Assembly (NCBI RefSeq): GCF_014023275.1
Contig: NZ_CP054698.1
Location: 3,348,001 to 3,412,000, forward strand
Direction of reading: 5' to 3'
DNA length: 64,000 nt
Source of the DNA: Nostoc edaphicum CCNP1411
GTDB taxonomy: Bacteria; Cyanobacteriota; Cyanobacteriia; Cyanobacteriales; Nostocaceae
In this document: piece by piece, positions 28,201 through 37,700 of the stretch
Numbering within the stretch: the stretch's first letter is position 1
Layout of the letters: each line of letters starts with the position of its first letter
Position numbers and translations under genes: made by a program
Notes under the pieces: model-generated
Database searches by the model: none
What the model saw: only the letters and a program-made list of their open reading frames with translations
What the model was told of the DNA's origin: nothing

Positions 28201-28339
28201 GTACACCACTGAAGCCCTGTATTGGCTGTCCTGGGAAAGGCCCCGTTCTGCCATTCCCTGAAATTTCCTCACCAGAAACAGGCCCATCACCATAGGTATC
28301 AGCAGGTAAAGAGGCAAAGCCTACTAATTCAATTGCCAT
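25235..28339 (-). CDS. Secreted GDPD/esterase-like phytase protein with RTX tail
   Basis: 1034 residues. A phytase-type esterase-like domain forms the first and third parts (about 1-175 and 575-765) and is split by a complete glycerophosphodiester phosphodiesterase domain (about 178-560). The GDPD catalytic pattern [13 protein letters not shown] (H182, R183), E209/D211 and H224 is intact. From about 798 come nonapeptide RTX repeats (GGxGDDxLF type) that bind Ca2+, and a C-terminal tail typical of type I secretion substrates; there is no N-terminal signal peptide. It should release phosphate esters from glycerophosphodiesters outside the cell. The RTX tail is almost the same as that of the next upstream gene. 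Confidence 0.88.
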   Translation of the reverse strand: MAIELVGFASLPADTYGDGPVSGEEISGNGRTGPFPGQPIQGFSGVQFANNDSLYFLSDNGYGSKDNSEDFLLRIHRLDPSFKGTENGDGTVKVLDYIQLSDPNNKIPFQIVNEGTTDRLLTGADLDVESFVFDKDGTIWVGEEFGPYLLHFDAAGKLLEAPIATPDFFKTLDGEAPKILGHRGASGKLPEHTLEAYKQAIADGADFIEPDLVVTKDGVLIARHEPALAILNPDGTLNLSNTTTDVYDITKYPQFADRKKTVSLDGTEITGWFAEDFTLEEIKTLRAIQRVPFRDQSFNGQFEIPTLAEIIDLVKEVEAETGKKIGIYPETKHPTYSAEEATYVGTTEKINRNISEILIDTLKAENFTDPSRIFIQSFEVGNLKDLHDRIMPEAGVDIPLVQLFDAAGITLNGEIIETQPYDFEVSDDLRTYGDLRTPEGLAEIATYADGIGPWKRLIVSVRGTDANNDGLADDINNDGTVNEADRTLLPPTTLVQDAHNAGLQVHPYTFRDEDLYLAADYKGNPELEFQQFFQLGVDALFTDFPDTGDKVRDFLSDPQNNLVRSPQNPDVLSGDAFANLGGSKGFEGGAINASKTKLYMLLEGTVQGDAPGALRINEFDIASRKYTDNKLYYKLENPAYAIGDLAVINDNEYLVVERDGGQGTSAQFKKIFKIDLSKTDSNGYVVKEEVADLLNIQDPNDLNGDGKTTFDFPFVTIENVLVVDKNTILVANDNNYPFSTGRPGDDPQNPVIDNNEIILLKLENPLNLAPGLGQPKGEEIKFGSTTSDDITAQPNQTLFTGDGADFVEATQGNTIQTGNGDDTVLVGNDSSVSTGDGDDQIFIGQNGPAQNTSANGGNGDDLVVVIEASGSNNLFGAAGADTLTVIEGSRQLSFGGSGKDTLTSNGTNNRLYGGSGDDKLFSNVDDSLFGGDGDDILFAGQQGSNSLSGGAGADQFWIANASLPTSKNIVTDFAIAIDKIGLGGIGVTQFSALTLLQQGSDTLVKTGNTELASLLGITSTSLTANDFVFSASVV

Positions 28340-28768
28340 AATTAGAATGTTGGTTGGGTATTTGGATTTAACTGGTTCGCAAACTAATCAAGTTCTCTCA
28401 TTGCATCACTTGTGGAAAAAATCAATCATGTTCTCATGCTAAAAACCGGAATTACGGGTAAATTTTAGAATCACAACACTACAGCTTGGGCAATTCCGTT
28501 AAGTCCGATTTCGTCATCAACACTGAAAATAAATGCATTTACAAAAAATGTATTCTTTCAGAGTTATCGAAAGCTTGATAAATGAGAATTTGATGTCAAC
28601 TACTAATTGGTGTTAGTTAGTCATGAGTGTAGAAGACTGAGATACAGAATTGAAATCTGTTGATAGTAGTATGAGAGAACTTAGCTAGCAGTAAATATAT
28701 TTTCATGAGAAGATTAAGAAAACAATAAGCTAACTGGAAGAAATGATTAATTGTAAGGGCTTATAAAT

Positions 28769-28873
28769 CAATAAGGTTCAGCTAAGGGTTATTGGTGTAG
28801 GTAATTGGTCTTTGAAGACGCGATTTATCGCGTCTCTACATGAGGGTTTTGTTGCTCATTCTCAACTGTATTG
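28769..28873. mobile_element. CAATAC-family MITE, copy B (105 bp)
   Basis: Begins CAATAAGGTTCAG and ends CTCAACTGTATTG. It is flanked by the perfect direct repeat GGCTTATAAAT (28758-28768 and 28873-28883; the shared terminal G makes the duplication 10-11 bp). The most diverged copy, but it keeps the GACGCGATTTATCGCGTC core. Apart from this element, 28340-28994 holds no gene that I can support; it is the upstream region of the GDPD gene. Confidence 0.85.
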
Positions 28874-28915
28874 GCTTATAAATTCATGAAAATCTTTGCA
28901 ACACATGAAATATTT

Positions 28916-28948
28916 AGATCCCCGACTTCTTTAATAAGTCGGGGATCT
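28916..28948. terminator. Terminator hairpin
   Basis: AGATCCCCGACTT - CTTTAAT - AAGTCGGGGATCT, a perfect 13-bp stem 46 bp past the stop of the minus-strand phytase/nuclease gene. The flanks are A/T-rich but there is no long U-tract. Confidence 0.7.
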
Positions 28949-28994
28949 TGTTGTTTAGAAATGATTTAGGATTGGGATAACACTAGGCAACAAA

Positions 28995-31900
28995 CTAAGC
29001 TACGACGCTAGGAGAGAAAACAAAGTCATTTGCAGTCAGGCTAGTTGAGATAATTCCCGACAATGAAGCCAACTCAGTATTTCCTATTTTCACCAAAGTG
29101 TCACTACCCTGTTGCGACAGCGTTAGCCCACAAAATTGAGTTACGCCAACACCGCCAAGCCCGATTTTGTCAATCCCGACTGTAAAATCAGTCACGATGT
29201 TATTACTAATTGGCAGACTGGCATTAGCAATCCAGAATTGGTCAGCACCAGCCCCACCACTGAGGCGATTACTACCTCCTTGACCGGCAAATAGCACATC
29301 ATCACCATCGCCACCAAATAGCGAATCATTGACATTAGAGAAAAGTTTGTCATCTCCAGAACCACCGTAGAGACGGTTATTGCTACCGCCACTGCTAAGG
29401 GTATCATTACCGGAACCACCGAATAATGATTGGCGAGAACCTTCAATTATTGTGAGAGTATCATCACCTGCCCCACCAAACAGATTATTACTACCACTAG
29501 CTTCTACGACGACAATCAAATCATCACCATTACCACCATCAGCATTGGTATTTTTAGCGGGGCCATTTTGGCCAATAAAAATCTGATCGTTACCCTCTCC
29601 CCCAAATACTGAAGAGTCACTCCCTGCAAGTACGGTGTCATCACCGTTCCCAGCCTCGATTGTGTTACCTTCAGTACCTTCTACAAAATCTGCGCCGTCA
29701 CCTGCACTAAAGAATTGTCCTGGTTCAAGATTGACGGTATCGCTGTTGCTAGAACCAAAACCGTTCGGGAAAGGAGGCTCTACAACTGTTAGGTTATTGG
29801 GTAATTCCAGAATGCCGAGTTTTTCAGCAGGTGTATTACCCGTAACGTTGAAATCGTTGTCGTTAAGCAAGGCTAGAGTGTTGGGTGCTACCAGCGCCAA
29901 ACCTTCTAATTTTTCTACTCCGGTGTAACCCAACTGAGCGGCATTAGCAATTAGGCTTTTGGTGACAGGGGTAATATTGGCGGTAGCTAACTCCGCAGAG
30001 GTAAGTTTTTCAATGGTTTTATCCGCTGGCAAGGTAAAGTTAGCAGGGTTGTTGATGTTGGTCGCCCCGGCTAAATCAATTTGGTAAATTAGTTTATTGC
30101 CAGCTGATGTACCATTGTCGTCTCGCTCAATTACCGCAAATTTGCCGTTACCCAAGGAAACTGCATCACCAATCTTATCAGTTGCAGGTAGACCTTCCAG
30201 GAGATATAAATACTCTGCTGTCACCTGCTTGGTAACAATATCAAACTCTAGAATTCGCAGGTTGAGAGAACTTCTGGAAGTTGCATCATTGGCGACATCT
30301 GGATTATCAATTGGACTTTGGATAAAGGCGTATAATTTATCACCTTCCAGGGCGACAGCTTCAAATCCTCGGTTATTGCGGCGTTGGGCATAAACTTCTG
30401 GCAATACCTCAGTGCCAAATGTTCCGGTTGGTTGATCTGGGTTGGGTGCAGTGGCAGTTCCTTGAGGGATAAAGCGGTCAATCAGCTTACCATTAGTGTC
30501 AAAGTGGTAAATTGCCGGACGGTATTCATCTACCAGCCAGTAATCTCCATTTTCCGCAATTACAATTCCCTCTAAGTCAGCACCCAAAGGATCGTTAGCG
30601 AGAACATTGTTGTCTAAGTCAACGGCAATTTCATCTGTGTAGGCTAAACCGTTTCCTACAGCTTGCAAATTAGGCAGTCCCGTTAATGGCGTTGTCCCAT
30701 CTTGACGGAATAGCCCCGTTCTCTTGGTAATATTAATTTCACCTGTACTGCGGTTGAGTTCAAAGCTGACTATTTCTGGCTGGAAATCGGGTAATAAAAA
30801 TGGTCTGTTTACACCATCAGGTTCTCCATTGGGGCCCCTGTCTGTGTGAGTGACAAACTTCAGATTCCCATTTGCTGCAAACCCTTGGAAATACAACCCA
30901 GAGAAACCACCTAATAAAATATCTTGATTTTCAGAGGTTGTTCCTAACTTGGGTAGGTTTTCAAATTCATAGATAGTCAGTTTGGGTTGGGCAACAGGAT
31001 TACGTGGATCGTAACTAGTGGTGTCAATAGTTAGAGAATTAGGCAAGGCATTGGCAATATTTTCCCAAGGTACAAACTTGAAGTTAGAACTGATATTTTC
31101 TTCTTCACCTTCATCGCTGACTATTGTGGCAGGTTCATTGGAGCCATCTTGAGTGACAAATAAACCAAATGGAAAGTTAGGCCCCAGTGGCACGTTAATT
31201 ACTTCTGCACCATCTGACTCTTGTACGCTGTCAATTGACCCATTGTTTCCAACGGCAAAGTTACCTACGTATTCGTTGTTACCTTCACGGGTGTAGGCAA
31301 CAAAGGTATTGTCGCCTTGGCTGGATGCTAATAAATAGCCTGTGCCATTTTTACCGTAATAAATGGTCAGTCCTTCTACGTCATCGGTGAGGTTAGTACC
31401 ACCCAAATCTCTGACTTGATCAATTAACTTGCCAGTTGTGCCACCGTCTGGTTCTGCTTGGAACTTCCAAATACCGACATTTTCCTGGCCGATGTAGAGG
31501 AAACCAGTTTCCTGGTCTACTACCATACCCTCTGTTTGCGGATCGCGATCGCCAATTGTTGGTACAGTAAATTCTCGGACTCGTTCAATACCAATTTTCC
31601 CATTACCTTTGTCAATCAGTTTAAACTGAGCGACATCTCCAGTTTCGCGGCGATTGGCAAAGACATAATAATCATTGGTGATGGGACTACGGTACAATGC
31701 CAGCCCGTAAGCACTCCGAGAAGATGAGGAATAAGGTTCTGCAAAAGGTAGCCCTTGGAAGAGAGTACCAAGGCTGCTGTCGGTAATATCTTCCAGGTAA
31801 TTGCCGTCAGTGCCAGGATTGGGGTTAATTTTGAAGATTGCTAGTTTATCATTGTTGCGATCGCTAGCTACGGCAATATCAATAGATTGATTGCCTAATT

Positions 31901-34397
31901 TAAAACCGTATTGCAGGTCTATGTTGTTGTAGCGGATACCACCCGGATTAACTGTCTCTAACAAATTACCAGACAAGTCATAAATCCGCAGTCCGCCATT
32001 TTTCACTGAGGTTAATACTAGGCTATCAGCAGAATTTGTAGCATTAATATAGATGGCTGGATCATCAGCATCGGCACGTTGATCAACTGGGAGTGTTTCA
32101 TCATCCAACAAATCGGGACGAGTTTCTACCGTGGGTGCAGCAGTTGGAACTAAGTCTGCATCCAGCGTCAGAATTTGGGTAAATTGGCTTTGGTTGAAGT
32201 TGTTATCACTTACCAGCACAATCGACTGACGACCATCTGCTAATTTGGGGCCAAAGGTGATGCCTTCGATGTTATCTGTACCGTTAGGCAAATCCAGATC
32301 ATTTAAATTTAATAGCAGACGTTTTTGAGCGGGTTGGATCACTTCTAATTGCTCAGTACTCAGATTATTGAGAGAATCGTAGAAGCTAATATCTGTTGAT
32401 CCTTGCAAAGAAACTTCGTAGATTTTGATAGTGTTGCCTACACCTTGTGCAAAGGAGCGTTCCAACGCCAGCAAGGTTCCTCGGTTATCGATCGCAAGTA
32501 AATCCACTAAACCATTGTCAGCAAAGCCTGTGCTAGGGTTGGGTACATCCGCGATCGCATCCGTAATGTAAAGGTATTCTTTTTCTGGTTGCCCACTAAG
32601 CAGATTGTATTGCAGAATTCGGGAACGGCTGCCGCTGCTGAGTGAAGCCCTTAATCCATCTTGAGAAAGTGCGTTTTCGGTAGCGGTGAATAGGGTTTTC
32701 TGGTCAGGTGTGATGGTGAGGCTTTCAAATCCCAAATTATTGTAAACACCTGATGTCTGCGTGTCACCTGCATCTACAAGACCGTTGCCGTTGGTATCCT
32801 GAACTACTGGCAGGAATTTGCTGGGGACAAATAGCGATCGCAATTCTTGCCCCGTAGCTAGCGAAAACTCTTTAATAAAGGGATTGCTAACTCGACCTGC
32901 ACCAGGATTAACTTCACCTTCAGAAGAGATGAAAACAGTACTATTGTTGGTTAAAGCAATGCCTTCTGGGTCAACGCTAAATGTTGCAAATAAGTTGTTA
33001 TTGCTATCTCTCAGAGGTGTGACATTGGTAAAAGTCACCTCAGTATCAGCAGTGAAAGTGTAGAAGCGGGCGGGGCCAAATTGTGAGCGATCGTCTGAAA
33101 TAGCGTAGTAGCGGTTATTTACAGCGTCGTAAGTGACACCAGATAGTCCCCCCAGTGGAGTCTGTACCCCATTCACAGTACCCCCCACACCAGCAGGAAT
33201 AAAGCCAGTAACAAAGGTAGTTTCTTCCACAAATCCTGCACGAGGAATAGTTTTACCTGGTTCATTTGGCCCACTTTGCACATCTGCGAACACCAAGCGA
33301 TGGTCGGAACTGGGGAAGGGAAAAGTACCTACCAAGGGGAATGTCGGGTCAGTATTTAGAGGCCAAAATACTCCTGAGTTGGCAATGGTCAGGTCAGCGG
33401 AGGGCAAGACGTAATCAGTCCGCAGATTTCCGGGAGTCGTATCAGCAAAGTCTGCGGTATCAAAGCTAGGATTACCCTTTTGGCTAGCGTTTGCACCACC
33501 CTGCAAATCTGCTTGTTGGGGGCTACCTACACTGGTAGGGATGACATTAGTATTGATATTGGGATTTTGCAACAGTTGGCGAATAGCATTGTCAAAACTA
33601 TCACCATCTAACGGGTCTGCATTTTGATCACCCACAATCACAAAGCTTGACCCAGAAGCAATTCCGCCCGTTTTGCCTTCATCATCATAGATGTAATTAC
33701 CTTTACCAGGAGTAACATAATCTGCCCAAAAGCGGATCTCGTCGTGGTTGCGCTTACCATTGCGGTCTTCCGGCCCATCAAAGGTTGGAGGTGTGGGGTG
33801 GCTGGCGAGGATGTGAATTGTCTCGCCGTTCACTTGAATGGGTACATCCCAATGACTCTTGGAGGAAAGACGCACAACTTCGAGTTCCTCGTCAGAATAC
33901 CAATCATTTGGCTGTGGCGTTGCGAGGTCATCGGGAAGCAAGGCATTGGGCATATCCTTCCAAAGGAAGTTTTGGAAGGTGCGGATATTGGTGGTATCGA
34001 TGGGATATTTGGACAGCAGCAGCATCCCATATTGACCAGGAAAATTCCCGAATCCGAAAGCATCATCGCCATCTCCTACTGTACCGTCGTTGTTCAAGTC
34101 AAATCCAGAGGCAATACCCGTATTGGAAGGAGCGATGTAGAAGTAGGGGTAGTCAACGGGAGTTGTACCGTTTTGGCTGATGGCTAGATAATTTTGCTGG
34201 AATAGTTGAACTGCCTCCGGGGAGTAGTCAAACTCGTTAATTAGTAGCACATCTGGGTTATTGCGCTGGATGATTTCTGCAACTGCCTTTGCCTGAGCAT
34301 TATCGGGGGTAGATAAATCACTTAATAACTGACCTTCAGCGTTCCGATTCAAAGAAGCATTGAACTGGGAAAAGCGAATTGTGCTTGTAGTTACCAT
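28995..34397 (-). CDS. Giant secreted nuclease-phytase-esterase fusion with RTX tail
   Basis: 1800 residues from the ATG at 34397 ([19 protein letters not shown]); an upstream in-frame ATG adds 25 unlikely residues. Order of domains: endonuclease/exonuclease/phosphatase fold (about 1-375, [31 protein letters not shown]); esterase-like phytase domain (about 380-730); beta-propeller 3-phytase (about 745-1110, with [10 protein letters not shown] and [14 protein letters not shown]); second esterase-like domain (about 1140-1560); RTX repeats (about 1595-1760) and a C-terminal secretion-type tail. No signal peptide. It should hydrolyse nucleic acids and phytate-like phosphomonoesters outside the cell. 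Same strand as the GDPD gene, separated by 655 bp. Confidence 0.85.
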   Translation of the reverse strand: MVTTSTIRFSQFNASLNRNAEGQLLSDLSTPDNAQAKAVAEIIQRNNPDVLLINEFDYSPEAVQLFQQNYLAISQNGTTPVDYPYFYIAPSNTGIASGFDLNNDGTVGDGDDAFGFGNFPGQYGMLLLSKYPIDTTNIRTFQNFLWKDMPNALLPDDLATPQPNDWYSDEELEVVRLSSKSHWDVPIQVNGETIHILASHPTPPTFDGPEDRNGKRNHDEIRFWADYVTPGKGNYIYDDEGKTGGIASGSSFVIVGDQNADPLDGDSFDNAIRQLLQNPNINTNVIPTSVGSPQQADLQGGANASQKGNPSFDTADFADTTPGNLRTDYVLPSADLTIANSGVFWPLNTDPTFPLVGTFPFPSSDHRLVFADVQSGPNEPGKTIPRAGFVEETTFVTGFIPAGVGGTVNGVQTPLGGLSGVTYDAVNNRYYAISDDRSQFGPARFYTFTADTEVTFTNVTPLRDSNNNLFATFSVDPEGIALTNNSTVFISSEGEVNPGAGRVSNPFIKEFSLATGQELRSLFVPSKFLPVVQDTNGNGLVDAGDTQTSGVYNNLGFESLTITPDQKTLFTATENALSQDGLRASLSSGSRSRILQYNLLSGQPEKEYLYITDAIADVPNPSTGFADNGLVDLLAIDNRGTLLALERSFAQGVGNTIKIYEVSLQGSTDISFYDSLNNLSTEQLEVIQPAQKRLLLNLNDLDLPNGTDNIEGITFGPKLADGRQSIVLVSDNNFNQSQFTQILTLDADLVPTAAPTVETRPDLLDDETLPVDQRADADDPAIYINATNSADSLVLTSVKNGGLRIYDLSGNLLETVNPGGIRYNNIDLQYGFKLGNQSIDIAVASDRNNDKLAIFKINPNPGTDGNYLEDITDSSLGTLFQGLPFAEPYSSSSRSAYGLALYRSPITNDYYVFANRRETGDVAQFKLIDKGNGKIGIERVREFTVPTIGDRDPQTEGMVVDQETGFLYIGQENVGIWKFQAEPDGGTTGKLIDQVRDLGGTNLTDDVEGLTIYYGKNGTGYLLASSQGDNTFVAYTREGNNEYVGNFAVGNNGSIDSVQESDGAEVINVPLGPNFPFGLFVTQDGSNEPATIVSDEGEEENISSNFKFVPWENIANALPNSLTIDTTSYDPRNPVAQPKLTIYEFENLPKLGTTSENQDILLGGFSGLYFQGFAANGNLKFVTHTDRGPNGEPDGVNRPFLLPDFQPEIVSFELNRSTGEINITKRTGLFRQDGTTPLTGLPNLQAVGNGLAYTDEIAVDLDNNVLANDPLGADLEGIVIAENGDYWLVDEYRPAIYHFDTNGKLIDRFIPQGTATAPNPDQPTGTFGTEVLPEVYAQRRNNRGFEAVALEGDKLYAFIQSPIDNPDVANDATSRSSLNLRILEFDIVTKQVTAEYLYLLEGLPATDKIGDAVSLGNGKFAVIERDDNGTSAGNKLIYQIDLAGATNINNPANFTLPADKTIEKLTSAELATANITPVTKSLIANAAQLGYTGVEKLEGLALVAPNTLALLNDNDFNVTGNTPAEKLGILELPNNLTVVEPPFPNGFGSSNSDTVNLEPGQFFSAGDGADFVEGTEGNTIEAGNGDDTVLAGSDSSVFGGEGNDQIFIGQNGPAKNTNADGGNGDDLIVVVEASGSNNLFGGAGDDTLTIIEGSRQSLFGGSGNDTLSSGGSNNRLYGGSGDDKLFSNVNDSLFGGDGDDVLFAGQGGSNRLSGGAGADQFWIANASLPISNNIVTDFTVGIDKIGLGGVGVTQFCGLTLSQQGSDTLVKIGNTELASLSGIISTSLTANDFVFSPSVVA

Positions 34398-34501
34398 AGT
34401 TGAATTCTCTGGTAGATTCCAGACATGAGACTGCTTTGAAAATTGGGAGTGCGGAATGGGCGTTTCTTGCATTCCAACTCTTACTCACTGGGACTCTGCG
34501 C

Positions 34502-34686
34502 CGAATGGCACTAAGAAAAGATACAGCCCTTGTTCTGACTGGTTCCCAGCCTGGAGGCTGGGAATCCATTCTGGGAGGGCTGCCGCCTCCAGTAGATTGA
34601 ATTGAGGCAGAGCCTCTTTTAAATACATTCCCAGCCTCCAGGCTGGGAACGAGACGACACAACCTTTTGGGCTTTTGTGCCATTCG
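34502..34686. repeat. Inverted pair of TTCCCAGCCTGGAGG hairpin repeats
   Basis: Two related units face each other. The left begins CGAATGGCAC (34502-34511) and contains TTCCCAGCCTG/GAGGCTGGGAA type hairpin 34543-34564. The right has its hairpin at 34628-34649 and ends GTGCCATTCG (34677-34686). Smaller palindromes (GGAGG-GCTGCC-GCCTCC, GAGGC-AGA-GCCTC) fill the middle. It sits between two co-oriented giant genes, in a 332-bp gap without coding potential. Confidence 0.75.
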
Positions 34687-34729
34687 ACTCTGCGCCTCTG
34701 CATGAGCCAAGCGATCGCCCGAATCTGCG

Positions 34730-37700
34730 TTAAACAAAGACGAAACGAGTATCTGTCGCCAAATTGGTATTGCGGTTTAACCCGTTTTCCACAACAGCAA
34801 TCAATTCCGCTCCATTGTTGGTGAAAATGCCCACGTCCGATCTAACTGACCCTAGTGAGTAATTGTTAGCAACTCCCTTAAGCTGAATCTGATCGTTTGC
34901 TTGGAAGTTGAGAATATAGGCGTAGTCACTGTTGCGGGAACTGGTATAGAAAACTGAACTGGCATCACCCAAGACGTAAGTATCTGCACCTTGCTCGCCG
35001 TTGAGGAGGTCGATTTCGTTTGTGCCGCCCCCCCAACCAATCAGGCGGTCATTACCATTACCCCCAGAAAGTGCGTCACTGCCAAGTCCACCTAAAATTG
35101 TGTCATTGCCATCGCCGCCAAGGAGTACATCTGTGCTTCCCTTGCCATCCAGGTAATCATTACCTGCTCCACCATTTATTAACTCACTGCCATTAGTGCC
35201 GATAACGCGATCGCTTCCAGCTAGAGCGTTGACTATGTATCTGTTCAAACCCGTAAGTTCGCTAACAAAGATGATATCGTTGCCAAATGTCGCCTTGTTA
35301 TTGGCCACAGTCAGGTCAAAGGTATCACTAACATTAGCGCCTTTGCCATCAGCAGCGATGACTGTGACTGCAAAAATCCCAGTTTGGGAGATATTGCCAG
35401 ATATTACACCTGTGTTTGCAACGATACTAGATCCAGCGGGTAAGCCCGTAGCACTGTAGCTGAGGGTATCGCCTTGATCGATGTCAGCAAATTTGTTACT
35501 GACATTGAAAGAGAAGGGTTTATTAGTAGAGATGATTTGGTCGTCAATCGGTTCTACTACCGTGGGAGCATTGTTTTTAGGGAGATTAAACCGAGCCACG
35601 CTAGGGTCATGATCGCTATCCTGATCAGCAAACTCTGAGTTTATGTGAACGACATCATACCCATCTAGCTTGTTGAGCAAGTTGTTACTAACTAAAACGT
35701 GGTCAAGGGTTTGGGCGTTACCTTCAAAGTTGTATGTGTAACGCTCATTTTGCGGCAGCGTTTCAATTAAGGAAGTCAGTCCAGCGCTTTCTATGGTGTT
35801 GACGGGGTTGGAAAACTCAAAGTCATTTAAGTCACCCGCCACTACGACATTGGCATTAGGGTCGATCGCTAAAATACTGCTGACAAAGTTTTTCACCAGG
35901 GTAGCTTGTTGCTGACGCTGGGTTTCGCTAGTGAGAGTTGGTGGTTGATTCGGCCCAAATAATGGTTGGTCGCCACCTTTAGAGTTAAAGTGATTGCCAA
36001 TTACATAAACAGTTTCACCGTTGAAAGTAAATTCACCTACTAACGGCTTACGACTGCTGGTAAAAGCTGAGTTGGTGGGGTCGATTAAACCAGGACTATT
36101 AGAAACTGTGGGAACACCAGAGACATTGGTAACTGTGGTGCTGGTGGTGGAACTACCACCGGGGCGATCTACAAAGCTGACACGACTGGGATTAAATAAG
36201 AAGCCAACCCGGATATTTCCACCAGGTTCACCGCCGTTCGTATCGTCTACTGGATTAATTTGGCGATATTGATATGTGGGGCCGCCAGCAGCAATGATTG
36301 TATCAATTAATTTTTGGAAAGTGGCACTGGCATCAACTACGCTATCATTTGTCGGCCCGTTATTGTCCTGAATTTCTTCCAGACTAATGATATCTGGGGA
36401 TTTCAGATTATTAACAATGCGGTTAGCCAGGTTGTTAAACTTGGTTGGATCATCACCTGGGTCAAGGTTTTCAACGTTGTAGGTAGCAACTGTCAGCTGG
36501 TCGGTAGTCGGAGTTAAATTAGTGACTTCCCTAGTCAGCGTGTTTGAAGTCACTGTCACTGAGGTAGGTAGAACTTCATAGTTGCTGAAGTTATAATCCA
36601 CCACACCTGTAATGGTGTCCAAAGTAGCACCAACGTTAACTTTGGGTGAGCTACCAGAGGTAAACAGTGTGTCATCAATTTGGATACGCTCTGGGTTAAA
36701 ATCGTTAGGACTAATCACGATACCGCCACGGGCTGTACGTCCGGTGGCATTAGCACCATCGTCTGCGAGTACCCAAATTTCCCCAAAAGAATTTGTCGGA
36801 CTAACTGCCACAGGATTATTTATCTGGACTAGCATTCCTTCTAAGCTTTCGTAGAAATCAATGCCATCCTGGGCAGGGTCAAAGGTGGTTGTTCCAGTTT
36901 CGATATTACCGGTAGTGTCGTTATCAATTACCGTTGTTGGAATAGTTCTGCCGCCATTACCCAAAATCGTGGCAGTTGGCAAAGCATTTCCACTGGAGAG
37001 TTTGACTATCGTCGGGCTAGTAATTTCTGTGGTCGTTAGGTTATTGGCATTATTACCTGGACGAAACTCTGTAACTGTCCCACTGACTAATATAGAATCA
37101 CCGACGGATACAGTTGGTGCTGATGATGTGAAAACAAAAATGGCTTCGGAAGTGCGATCGTCGCTGTCTGGAGTAGGGTCTTGCAAGTAAAAACCGTTAC
37201 TTGTTTTAACCGTGACAATTCCCGCTACATTACTGACAGTCTGATTTCTAAAGGATGAAATATGCCCCGTTCCCTGAATATCGCTAATCCGAACGGAGGG
37301 AGTTACTTCAAACACCGCAACCGTTTTGCTGACTTCGTTTGTGGTAACTAACAAAGGCTTGCCTGTGGGACTATCAGCCGCCGAGACAAAGGTTAGCCCT
37401 TCGATCGCAATATCTTCGGGAGTGTTGATATATTGAACGAAGCTTGGCGCTTGCGGATTTGTCACTTCATAAACGATGACATCGCCAGTCCGTTCTAAAC
37501 CCACAAAAGCATAAGTGCGGTTGTTGATGACTCCGATCACCACACCTTCGGGTTCGGGCCCTTTGTTATCACTGCGGCTGTCAAAAGTATCAGCTGCACC
37601 ATCTGAGTTAAACAGGGTTGGTACTTTAGTTGCGGTGATTTGTTCAAATTGGTCGCCACTGTCGAATATCTGATTACCGCTTGCGTCCCAAATCGAAAAG

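Noticed and set aside
33744..34187. Plus-strand open frame of 147 codons
   Set aside because: Lies wholly antisense to the conserved nuclease domain of the giant phytase/nuclease gene and has no recognisable protein features.
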